From contig JAQVYZ010000055.1 of assembly GCA_028708485.1 (NCBI GenBank), positions 1-6,755 of the forward strand: a stretch of 6,755 nucleotides of DNA, in the 5' to 3' direction. The DNA comes from Caldisericia bacterium (GTDB lineage Bacteria; Caldisericota; Caldisericia; UBA6126). Both the position numbers and the translations under genes were made by a program. Under the pieces are notes generated by a model that was not told where the DNA came from, did no database searches, and saw only the letters and a program-made list of their open reading frames with translations. Below are positions 1 to 5,773 of this stretch, piece by piece (the stretch's first letter is position 1; every line of letters begins with the position of its first letter).

Positions 1-648
1 TCTTTACCAATTATTATCTCAACACAGGATCGAGGTTTTTTTGCCCAACTGCTAACTACTTTAAACGGTGAACGTTACTTCCCGGGCAGTTCCTCTTTCT
101 CTGCCATGAAAGAACAACTTTTATTTCACCCGTCCTTTTCCTTTTATCAGTCTCACGATCCGGAAATACACTTTATTCCTTTTTTTGATGCAGAAGCAGT
201 TGTAAACCAGACTTTTCGGATTTCTTTGGTTCAGGATGGAAAAGTGATTACCCCTTATACAAATAAAGAAATATCTCAAAAAACCGGATTACCTTTAACC
301 GGTAGCAGCGTGTCGGTCTGGGGGGGGATGCCGACCCTGTCCTTACAAGCTTTTGATATTCAATCTACTCATCAGACTTTAGCAGAGGTTTTAAATGGTA
401 TGAAGGGCATTTTATTACAGCAGCTTCATTATGAGGACGATCCTACCCGGGGAAATCTAAAAGTCAGAGCGGATCATGTTTTTTTAACCGATGGTACCAC
501 CATTCTTGGCGCTTTACCTCCGCTTTCGGTATCGGTTCCCTGGAAGAATCTATTCTCGGTCTGTTTTAAAGGGGTCACAACGGAACCGATTATTCCATTT
601 TCGAATCAATTTGGATTAGTATTACACTCTATTCCCTATCAATGGTAA
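1..648 (+). CDS. pmbA: TldE/PmbA-family protein, C-terminal part (5' end outside window)
   Basis: The reading frame is open from the first base, so this is the last 215 residues of a longer protein, and the ATG at 106 is an internal methionine. It resembles the C-terminal domain of TldE/PmbA. Visible residues 1-36 match the region around 'GxF..L...L.G....'. They are followed by an acidic 'DPE' segment, an FDAEAV motif (about 62-67, family 'FDxEGV'), LVQDGKV (76-82), a TG pair (about 95-100), and a terminal KNLF segment (182-185, family 'GNLxDM'). In other bacteria TldD and TldE form a heterodimeric protease that processes peptides such as microcin B17 and degrades CcdA. The metal-binding HExxxH motif belongs to TldD, and none is seen here. 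A tldD partner would be expected just upstream, outside the window. The next gene follows after 21 bases, suggesting one operon. Family placement is fairly sure; the function in this organism is unknown. Confidence 0.72.
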   Translation, partial: SLPIIISTQDRGFFAQLLTTLNGERYFPGSSSFSAMKEQLLFHPSFSFYQSHDPEIHFIPFFDAEAVVNQTFRISLVQDGKVITPYTNKEISQKTGLPLTGSSVSVWGGMPTLSLQAFDIQSTHQTLAEVLNGMKGILLQQLHYEDDPTRGNLKVRADHVFLTDGTTILGALPPLSVSVPWKNLFSVCFKGVTTEPIIPFSNQFGLVLHSIPYQW

Positions 649-669
649 CGGAAAGGAAAGCTGCTGAAT

Positions 670-1119
670 ATGCTAAAAATGAATAAAGCTCTTGTAATAG
701 CCTTAATTGCTGATATTTTTGCTCAGTGCGTGAAACCTGTCTTTTATTATTTTAAAACTAAAAAATGGGATGTTAGTTTATTGGTTTCTAATGGAGGTTT
801 TCCTAGTTCTCATGCTGCTACAGTCACAGCTTTGAGCACCAGGATAGGTTTTCAGGAAGGAATCTATAGTACTTATTTTGCGATTTGTTTTATTTTCAGC
901 CTGATCGTACTGTTTGATGCTGCAGGTGTTCGTCAGGAAGTTGGAAAGCACTCGAAAACATTGAATGATCTGATAGGGTTACTGAAGACGAAAGAGAAAG
1001 TAAGATTTGTTGAGCTGGAAGAGTGGATAGGCCACAATACGGTAGAAGTGTTTGGCGGAGTTTTGATAGGAGTTCTTATTGGGTGGGGGACAGGTTTTCT
1101 GCCATTTCTTTCAGTGTAA
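670..1119 (+). CDS. DUF212 / YuiD-family membrane protein (acid phosphatase/vanadium haloperoxidase-related)
   Basis: This 149-residue protein matches the DUF212 (YuiD) family in length and in all three conserved blocks. The blocks are GGFPSSHAA at 42-50, DAAGVRQEVGKHSK at 83-96, and an ELEEWIGHN..EVFGG block at 116-130. Hydrophobic segments at about 7-25, 68-86 and 127-145 indicate an integral membrane protein. The PSSH and GH blocks recall the PAP2 phosphatase/haloperoxidase signature, which is why the family carries that name, but no reaction has been firmly assigned to it. The ATG at 670 follows an AGGA at 654-657 with a long 12-base spacer. An ATG at 679 (residue 4) is possible but lies further from that site. 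It sits 21 bases after the PmbA-type gene and 15 bases before the thioredoxin-like gene, so it is probably co-transcribed with both. Confidence 0.9.
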   Translation: MLKMNKALVIALIADIFAQCVKPVFYYFKTKKWDVSLLVSNGGFPSSHAATVTALSTRIGFQEGIYSTYFAICFIFSLIVLFDAAGVRQEVGKHSKTLNDLIGLLKTKEKVRFVELEEWIGHNTVEVFGGVLIGVLIGWGTGFLPFLSV

Positions 1120-1121
1120 GC

Positions 1122-1128
1122 GGGGAGG
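1122..1128 (+). promoter_or_regulatory. Shine-Dalgarno site that fixes a GTG start
   Basis: GGGGAGG lies 6 bases before the GTG at 1135. An ATG at 1133 is followed directly by TGA, so GTG is the usable start of the thioredoxin-like gene. Confidence 0.7.
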
Positions 1129-1134
1129 TTTCAT

Positions 1135-1410
1135 GTGAAACATTTGCATGTCGTGATCTACGGACCGATGTGTGCTACCTGCAATTTGCTTTATAAACGA
1201 AGTATCGATGTATTAGAAGATCTGGGATATCCCTATGAGATTGAAAAAATTGAAGATCCGGCTATTATTCTTGCACAAGGATTTCTTCTGACACCTGTTC
1301 TGGTTGTCAATCAAAAAGTGCTTGCTCAAGGGGAAATCCCATTTTTTGATTCCCTGAAAAAGGAAATTACGCTGATAGCTACTGAAGCGGAAAAGAAGGA
1401 GCCAACATAA
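1135..1410 (+). CDS. Small thioredoxin-fold protein with CATC motif
   Basis: The 91-residue protein starts with GTG behind a strong ribosome site. It has the layout of the short glutaredoxin/thioredoxin-like proteins often annotated as 'thioredoxin family' or 'redox-active disulfide' proteins. Strand 1 (HVVIYG, 5-10) leads into the CxxC active site CATC at 13-16, followed by a helix. Then comes LLTPVLVVNQKV (51-62), where Pro54 takes the place of the conserved cis-proline facing the disulfide. No signal peptide is seen, so a cytoplasmic location is likely, with a charged tail (EAEKKEPT). It ends 26 bases before the half-length TSUP permease, so the two are probably translated from one message. 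A role in thiol chemistry linked to the permease substrate is an inference; a general disulfide reductase is the alternative. Confidence 0.82.
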   Translation: MKHLHVVIYGPMCATCNLLYKRSIDVLEDLGYPYEIEKIEDPAIILAQGFLLTPVLVVNQKVLAQGEIPFFDSLKKEITLIATEAEKKEPT

Positions 1411-1436
1411 TCACAATAACATAAGGGGTTTATTTT

Positions 1437-1799
1437 ATGATGCAACCTGTCTGGATTATCTTATTAGGTCTTACAGCCGGAATTTTAAGTGGCTTATTGG
1501 GTATTGGAGGAGGCATAATTCTTGTACCAGCTTTGATTTATATCTTTAAATTCTCTCAAACCCAAGCGCAAGGCACAACACTGGCAATGATGATACCACC
1601 TATTGGTTTATTAGCTGTCATGGAGTATTACAAACAAGGGCAGATTAATTGGAAAGTGGCGGTTCTTCTTTGTACAGGTTTTTTTGTCGGAGGGCTAATC
1701 GGTGCTAAAGTTTGTTTAGCCCTGCCGAAAGCGTTGCTTCAAAAAATATTTGGAATGGTCTTGTTATTGATTGGAGCAAAAATGTTCTTTGGTAAATAA
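1437..1799 (+). CDS. Half-length TSUP (TauE/SafE-type) permease, single repeat
   Basis: This 120-residue membrane protein carries one TSUP/TauE-SafE repeat. The signature GLLGIGGGIILVPAL is at 19-33, an AQGTTLAMM segment at 44-52, a GGLIGA turn at 85-90, and the repeat-ending LPKALLQKIFGMVLLLIGAKM at 96-116. About four membrane segments are predictable by eye. Full-length members (about 250 residues) have two such repeats, so this one probably works as a dimer. It does not look like a broken gene: it has a clean ribosome site (AAGGGG, 1423-1428, 8 bases before the ATG) and a natural end after the repeat, and no second repeat follows. TSUP proteins move sulfite, sulfoacetate, thiosulfate and other sulfur compounds or organic anions. 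The substrate here is unknown, but the thioredoxin-like gene upstream fits a sulfur compound. Confidence 0.85.
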   Translation: MMQPVWIILLGLTAGILSGLLGIGGGIILVPALIYIFKFSQTQAQGTTLAMMIPPIGLLAVMEYYKQGQINWKVAVLLCTGFFVGGLIGAKVCLALPKALLQKIFGMVLLLIGAKMFFGK

Positions 1800-1810
1800 A
1801 TCACCCGACA

Positions 1811-2578
1811 CTATGTCAAAAAATAATCCAGGATCAGTTTAATACCCAGGGATGCTGAAATGAGAACAAAAACCGGTTTTATCAGAAGATTTCCTTTTTT
1901 TAAAGCTAGCTTTGAACCGATATAAGCTCCCAATACCATAAAAAATCCCACTAATAAACCGATCCCGTAAAGTATTTTTCCATGATAGGCGAATAAGCCC
2001 AGAGACACTATGTTGCTGGTAAAGTTTAATAGTTTTGAATGACCTGATGCCAATAAATAGTCTTCTTTCAGTAGTTTTCGAAAACCAAAGAGAAGAAAAG
2101 ATCCGGTGCCCGGTCCAAAAAAGCCATCATAAAAACCTAAAAAAAGTGAAAAGCCAACTAAAATCCAATAGGATATTTTTCCCTTTGGAGAATCTTTCAA
2201 GCATCCATTGTCTTTAGAAAACAATGTATAGAGGGTGATAGCAAGGATCAACCAACCAAACAGCAGATGAAGAAAATCAGAAGAAAGACGTACTGTGAGA
2301 TTTACTCCGATGATTGCCCCTAGAATGGTAAAAGGGATAAGAGGATAAATAGGTGAAAAGTCGATTTTTTTGCTTCGGATGTATTGCCAGGAGCTGGTAA
2401 TGGAGGAGCAGGAAGCTGCCAATTTATTAGTTCCCAACGCTTGATGAATCGGTAATCCGAAAAAAATAAACGCCGGTATGCTGATTAAGCCTCCTCCACC
2501 TGCAATTGCATCAATAAAGGAGCTAAACAGTCCGGCAAAACATAAAAAAAGCAGAGGAGTATTCTGAAATATTTCCAT
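1811..2578 (-). CDS. Full-length TSUP permease (TauE/SafE family, YfcA-like)
   Basis: The 255-residue protein has the two-repeat layout of the YfcA branch of TSUP permeases and the family's usual length. Repeat 1 contains DAIAGGGGLISIPA (23-36) and ALGTNKLA (47-54). Repeat 2 contains GFYDGFFGPGTGSF (148-161), SKLLNFTSNI (181-190) and GAYIGSKLALKKG (217-229). About eight hydrophobic segments place it in the cytoplasmic membrane. Family members export or import sulfur-containing or organic anions, and the substrate cannot be read from sequence. The start is preceded only by a weak AAGAAA-like site. The gene converges on the half-length TSUP gene with an 11-base gap and diverges from the rluB-type gene. 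The two TSUP genes differ in repeat number and sequence, so this is not a recent duplication. Confidence 0.93.
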   Translation of the reverse strand: MEIFQNTPLLFLCFAGLFSSFIDAIAGGGGLISIPAFIFFGLPIHQALGTNKLAASCSSITSSWQYIRSKKIDFSPIYPLIPFTILGAIIGVNLTVRLSSDFLHLLFGWLILAITLYTLFSKDNGCLKDSPKGKISYWILVGFSLFLGFYDGFFGPGTGSFLLFGFRKLLKEDYLLASGHSKLLNFTSNIVSLGLFAYHGKILYGIGLLVGFFMVLGAYIGSKLALKKGNLLIKPVFVLISASLGIKLILDYFLT

Positions 2579-2583
2579 TTTTC

Positions 2584-2610
2584 TTGTTTAATCCGCAAGT
2601 TTATTATACA
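2584..2610 (+). promoter_or_regulatory. Possible promoter for the rluB-type gene
   Basis: TTGTTT (2584-2589) and TATACA (2605-2610) are separated by 15 bases, shorter than the ideal 17. They overlap the minus-strand TATAAT, so the two divergent promoters could compete. In AT-rich DNA such matches arise often by chance. Confidence 0.22.
2603..2608 (-). promoter_or_regulatory. Possible -10 box for the full-length TSUP gene
   Basis: A perfect TATAAT reads on the minus strand 24 bases before the TSUP start codon, in the only sizeable intergenic region. No good -35 hexamer stands at the usual 16-18 base distance, so the call is tentative. It fits because the TSUP gene must start transcription in this region. 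Confidence 0.35.
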
Positions 2611-2681
2611 TAAATGGAAGCAACAATAGATGATTCTGCAAAAACCTGTAAAATCTCTTTAGAAAAAAAAGGATAAGGACA

Positions 2682-3425
2682 ATGCAAAAAGAGAGGATTC
2701 AAAAAGTACTTGCACGAGCCGGAATAGCTTCGCGAAGGAAGATAGAGTTGTATATGGTGCAAGGATTAGTAGCTGTAAACGGAAAAGTGGTCACTCGATT
2801 GGGAGAGACGATAGATCCGGAAATAGACAAGGTAACCGTTAATGGACACGAAGTTTCCTTATTTGGTGAAAAAAAATACCTATTATTTTATAAACCCAGA
2901 TTAGTCATTAGCTCTTGTTATGATGAACAAAAAAGACAGACTGTCATGGACTATTTTTCAGCAGTTCCTGTAAGATTATATCCGGTTGGAAGATTGGATT
3001 ATGATTCTGATGGGTTGCTTATCCTGACGAACGATGGTGATTTTACGTATGCTTTAACTCATCCTAAACATGAGGTGACGAAAACTTACCTTGTTCATAT
3101 TCAGGAGGAGATATCCAGGAGTGAGATCTCTCTTTTAGAGAGAGGATTATTATTGGATGGCTATCAAACAAAACCATGTCAAATACATCAAGTGCGATAT
3201 GAACAGACTGGAAGCTGGATTGAGGTTACTTTACATGAGGGCAGAAACAGGCAGATTAGAAAAATGCTGGAAACCATACAGAAACATGTTCTGTCATTGA
3301 CAAGAACAAAAATAGGACCCTGTACCATTGGAAGGTTAAAACCTGGCGAATACAGATCTCTTACACAAGATGAGATCAGGTATTTTCAATCCAGCCATGA
3401 TGAAAAGAAAAAGGAGATACCATGA
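2682..3425 (+). CDS. rluB: RsuA/RluB-family rRNA pseudouridine synthase
   Basis: This cytoplasmic enzyme turns a uridine in ribosomal RNA into pseudouridine. RluB enzymes modify helix 90 of 23S rRNA near the peptidyl-transferase centre. The 247-residue protein has an N-terminal S4 RNA-binding domain (about 3-50, with RIQKVLARAGIASRRK and VNGKVV) and a catalytic domain. Within the latter, the family signature GRLDYDSDGLLILTNDG (103-119) contains the catalytic Asp106, and EGRNRQIRKM (186-195) is the second conserved block. Length and motif wording are closer to Bacillota RluB than to RsuA, but the exact target base is inferred. An AAAGGA at 2668-2673 lies 8 bases before the ATG. The 3' end overlaps the next gene by 4 bases (ATGA). 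rluB often neighbours scpA/scpB in Bacillota; here it does not. Confidence 0.93.
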   Translation: MQKERIQKVLARAGIASRRKIELYMVQGLVAVNGKVVTRLGETIDPEIDKVTVNGHEVSLFGEKKYLLFYKPRLVISSCYDEQKRQTVMDYFSAVPVRLYPVGRLDYDSDGLLILTNDGDFTYALTHPKHEVTKTYLVHIQEEISRSEISLLERGLLLDGYQTKPCQIHQVRYEQTGSWIEVTLHEGRNRQIRKMLETIQKHVLSLTRTKIGPCTIGRLKPGEYRSLTQDEIRYFQSSHDEKKKEIP

Positions 3426-3871
3426 AGAAAAATTATTTACAGATTTGGATAATGTGCCCCTCTAAACAGCATAAAATGGAATTTTTATTATTTGAGCAGC
3501 GTGATTCGGAAGAGAGCAAATCCTATTGGGGTCCTTGGGAGATTGAGGTGCCTAATCTCATCCTGACTGCCAATGAGATACCACTTTTACTGGAAAACAA
3601 AAACAGAATTACCTTGATAGAACCAACCTTGATCCCGTTTAAGAAAAATTACGAAAAAGAGAATTTCACACAAACTACCAAGGAAATATTCCAGGTATAC
3701 GGCATAAAATTGTCTTCCAAAGAACACTTGATTACCAAGATAGATCCAAAACAGATGAATTCAATGGAATGGATCCCTTTAATCCAAGTCTTGGATTATT
3801 TGCATAAAGAATACCATTCCATTATTTTCTTTGATTGGTATAAAGCGATTAAGCTGAATAAACTCCCATGA
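3422..3871 (+). CDS. Unrecognised 149-residue protein coupled to the rluB-type gene
   Basis: I do not recognise this protein. Its ATG overlaps the TGA of the pseudouridine synthase gene (ATGA), behind an AAGGAGA site within the upstream gene, so the two are translationally coupled and the frame is very likely real. It is soluble, rich in Lys, Glu and Ile, and has no signal peptide or membrane segment. It begins with a strand-like segment (NYLQIWIMCP), followed by FLLFEQRD (21-28) and an aromatic turn YWGPWEIEVP (35-44). It ends with EWIPLIQVLDYLHKEYHSIIFFDWYKAI (116-143). The arrangement 'FLLFEQR ... WGPWEIEV ... EWIPLIQVLDYL' faintly recalls a Nudix hydrolase fold. However, the Nudix box (GX5EX7REUXEEXGU) is absent, so any such relative would be catalytically dead. 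The function is unknown. Confidence 0.72.
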   Translation: MKKNYLQIWIMCPSKQHKMEFLLFEQRDSEESKSYWGPWEIEVPNLILTANEIPLLLENKNRITLIEPTLIPFKKNYEKENFTQTTKEIFQVYGIKLSSKEHLITKIDPKQMNSMEWIPLIQVLDYLHKEYHSIIFFDWYKAIKLNKLP

Positions 3872-3886
3872 TTCTTCATGATGAGA

Positions 3887-3922
3887 ATAAACAGGCGCTT
3901 GGAATCCTGTCTATTTCTTTTT
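3887..3922. terminator. Possible bidirectional terminator between convergent operons
   Basis: Arms at 3887-3895 and 3906-3914 pair around a 10-base loop. The core is ACAGG/CCTGT, and the outer bases extend it to nine pairs on the minus-strand transcript (one G-U pair). On the plus-strand transcript one A/C mismatch interrupts it. The plus side is followed by TTTCTTTTTC, a reasonable U-tract; the minus side has only TCTCATC beyond the stem. The hairpin contains the stop codon of the small membrane protein gene and follows the plus-strand stop at 3871 closely. Confidence 0.48.
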
Positions 3923-4081
3923 CATCGTCTCAAACATGACGAGAAGGAAATAAATGAGGGAGGTCAGTATTAAGATAATCAAGAATTCATATTGAACTAG
4001 AGACATTAATAAGTAATTTGTAATCATAATAGAGAAAAATATTAACCAGATACTGAAAACAACGTTCGACCATTTTTTCAT
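3911..4081 (-). CDS. Small two-helix membrane protein, last gene of the folate operon
   Basis: This 56-residue protein (MKKWSNVVF...) has two hydrophobic segments at about 4-28 and 32-51, with lysines at both ends. That suggests a hairpin with both termini in the cytoplasm. The frame stays open upstream to an ATG at 4117, but I choose the ATG at 4081. It has an AGGGAG site (4091-4096) nine bases ahead, whereas the longer version starts only three bases after folK and has no ribosome site. The gene begins 38 bases after the folK stop, so it probably rides on the folate message. I recognise no family. A folate- or pterin-related role is not shown by the sequence; it may simply be carried along. 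Confidence 0.62.
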   Translation of the reverse strand: MKKWSNVVFSIWLIFFSIMITNYLLMSLVQYEFLIILILTSLIYFLLVMFETMKKK

Positions 4082-4090
4082 TGCAATACA

Positions 4091-4096
4091 CTCCCT
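4091..4096 (-). promoter_or_regulatory. Ribosome binding site deciding the start of the small membrane protein
   Basis: AGGGAG on the minus strand, nine bases before the ATG at 4081. It lies inside the longer open frame that begins at 4117 and so argues for the internal start. Confidence 0.6.
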
Positions 4097-4119
4097 AAAT
4101 AAAAATAATGTAAACAACG

Positions 4120-4623
4120 CTATCTTGTATTATATTTGAACGATTGATTGTTCCAATAGTCAAAAGGGAAATTTCTTTCTTGATAAATCGTTTTTATAGT
4201 TTTCTTGAGAACCGGATGAACCAAGTTTGGTTCAATTTCGCAGATTAAATGAATGACAAACCATCTATTTGTTGCATCATAATGGGGTAATACAAGTGTA
4301 TTAGTTTTCAGAATAAGAGAATCGTAAAATAACCAATCCAGATCAATTATTCTAGGACCCCATTTTTCTTTTCTAATCCTACCCATTTTCTTCTCAATGG
4401 ATAGCGATACCTCCAGTAAAGCAAAAGGATCAAGTTTTGTCTCGATTAATAAAACCTGGTTCCAGAAATTTGGTTGATTGGACAGTCCGTAGGGGAGTGT
4501 TTCTATCTGACTTGAATATTTAAGAACCAGCAAATCTTCTTTTGATAAGTATTCTCTGGCAGTCTGGAGTTGATGAAGAGGGAAGTGCTGGTTAGAACCT
4601 AACAGCAGAAACGCTCTATGCAT
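4120..4623 (-). CDS. folK: 2-amino-4-hydroxy-6-hydroxymethyl-dihydropteridine pyrophosphokinase (HPPK)
   Basis: FolK transfers pyrophosphate from ATP to 6-hydroxymethyl-7,8-dihydropterin, giving the substrate of FolP, in the cytoplasm. The 167-residue length is normal for a stand-alone enzyme. It opens with the family start AFLLLGSN (4-11). The central signature GRIRKEKWGPRIIDLDWLFY (81-100) contains the ATP-contacting arginines and the two magnesium-binding aspartates of the DLD motif (Asp94, Asp96). LPHYDATNRWFVIHLICEIEP (112-132) follows and HPVL (136-139) closes the domain. The usual 'LPHP' reads 'LPHY' here. No aldolase (FolB) domain is fused to it. The start codon overlaps the end of folP by 8 bases and has no clear ribosome site, so translation probably depends on ribosomes finishing folP. 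Confidence 0.95.
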   Translation of the reverse strand: MHRAFLLLGSNQHFPLHQLQTAREYLSKEDLLVLKYSSQIETLPYGLSNQPNFWNQVLLIETKLDPFALLEVSLSIEKKMGRIRKEKWGPRIIDLDWLFYDSLILKTNTLVLPHYDATNRWFVIHLICEIEPNLVHPVLKKTIKTIYQERNFPFDYWNNQSFKYNTR

Positions 4624-5773
4624 TGCTAAGCTGATTATAGTAAATCTGCAGCGCCAGTTTTGTTTCTGCTACATCATGAACGCGAAGAATATCCACTCCC
4701 TTTAGTAGTGCCAAATAAGAATAGAGAGTTGTACAGACTACCCTGTTCTCAACCGGTAAATCATAGATCGCTTTCATAAAGCTTTTTCTCGAATGACCCA
4801 GAAGAATTGGTTGGTTCCAACCAAGGAAACTATCCAGATGGTTTAAAATGGTCAAATTTTGTTCGGGAGTTTTCGCAAAACCGATACCCGGATCCAGCCA
4901 TATTCTGGAGGGATCGATTGCAAAACGTTCCATCTCCCGTAGCTTTGTCTCAAAAAAAAGATTGATCTCGGCAAGGATGCCATTAGGATAAAATGTTTGC
5001 AACTGCATATCCTTAGGAGTGCCTCTCATATGCATCAAAACGCATTTGACAGTAGAATTCCCTAACAGATTCAACATGTCATGATTCAGTTGAATACTGT
5101 TAATGATATCCACCCCCAATTCAATTGCTTTTTCTGCCACTTTCGGTTTATAGGTATCTACCGATGCCTGAATTTGTGGAAATCTCTCTTTAATGGATTT
5201 CAACACCGGAAGCACTCGATGCAATTCTGTAGCTTCGGAAACCTGTTCAGAACCAGGTCTGGAAGATTCTCCGCCAATATCCAGGATATCAGCGCCTTCT
5301 GAAATTAAGGTTTCGGCATGTTGAATAGCCAGATCGTGTGAGAAGTACTGCCCACCGTCGGAAAAAGAATCCGGAGTAACGTTGAGAATGCCCATGATTC
5401 TTGGAAGCATTTTTTCCACGAGACAGGTTTGAATGAAATTTTCGAGTTCCTGAGCAATGTTTTCTAAACCAAAAAAAGGCTGTTCCTGCAATTTTTTAAG
5501 TACTTCCTGATAATGTTTTAAAGTACCTAATGTGATGGCGTCTGTTTTATCACACGTAAATCGTATAACTTCCCAATTGACAGCAACATCTCCGCCTGAA
5601 GAAAGGAAAAGCTGTTTTAATAGCGTGGCTGCCCTGGAATCAATCTGGATCATTTTATAAAGCAGAATTCTGCTTTTGTTACGAAAGATCGGTAGAGACC
5701 TTGGATCTACTCCAATCCTGATTAACTCGTTTTTCAAGGACAGAGAATCAATGGGATATCCAATGAAGCTCAT
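4616..5773 (-). CDS. folP: Dihydropteroate synthase with extra N-terminal domain
   Basis: FolP condenses 6-hydroxymethyl-dihydropterin pyrophosphate with p-aminobenzoate to give dihydropteroate, and is the target of sulfonamides. The TIM-barrel core spans about 120-385 and shows every landmark: GILNVTPDSFSDGG (128-141), DIGGESSRPGS (165-175), SVDTYKP (204-210), DIIN (222-225), MHMRGTP (247-253), DPGIGFAKT (294-302), GHSRKS (326-331) and RVHDV (364-368). Typical enzymes have 260-285 residues; this one has 385. The extra first 120 residues include MIQIDSRAATLLKQLFLSSGG-like and WEVIRFTCDKTDAITLGTLKHYQEVLKKL-like parts. Comparable extensions occur in some anaerobe enzymes as I recall, but their role is unclear to me. 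The Asp that usually follows IIN is Ser226 here. The start overlaps the folE2 stop (ATGA, 5770-5773). Confidence 0.95.
   Translation of the reverse strand: MSFIGYPIDSLSLKNELIRIGVDPRSLPIFRNKSRILLYKMIQIDSRAATLLKQLFLSSGGDVAVNWEVIRFTCDKTDAITLGTLKHYQEVLKKLQEQPFFGLENIAQELENFIQTCLVEKMLPRIMGILNVTPDSFSDGGQYFSHDLAIQHAETLISEGADILDIGGESSRPGSEQVSEATELHRVLPVLKSIKERFPQIQASVDTYKPKVAEKAIELGVDIINSIQLNHDMLNLLGNSTVKCVLMHMRGTPKDMQLQTFYPNGILAEINLFFETKLREMERFAIDPSRIWLDPGIGFAKTPEQNLTILNHLDSFLGWNQPILLGHSRKSFMKAIYDLPVENRVVCTTLYSYLALLKGVDILRVHDVAETKLALQIYYNQLSNA

Noticed and set aside
106..108. ATG at 106 as the start of the PmbA-type protein
   Set aside because: The frame is open to the window edge, and the 35 upstream residues match the family's conserved domain, so this methionine is internal.
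1437..1799. Half-length TSUP gene as a truncated pseudogene
   Set aside because: It has a good ribosome site, a complete repeat with its normal ending, and no second-repeat remnant downstream. Single-repeat members of the family are known.
1807..1817. Small inverted repeat GACA-CTA-TGTC between the convergent TSUP genes as a terminator
   Set aside because: The stem is only four pairs with a three-base loop, is not GC-rich, and has no proper U-tract on the plus strand.
2035..2217. Plus-strand open frame inside the full-length TSUP gene
   Set aside because: It is antisense to the second repeat of a clear permease and has no ribosome site or recognisable motif.
4082..4117. Longer N-terminus (12 extra residues) for the small membrane protein
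   Set aside because: No ribosome site precedes the ATG at 4117, while AGGGAG is well placed for the ATG at 4081.
5081..5302. Plus-strand open frame inside folP
   Set aside because: It is antisense to the conserved core of folP, has no ribosome site, and its translation shows no family character.
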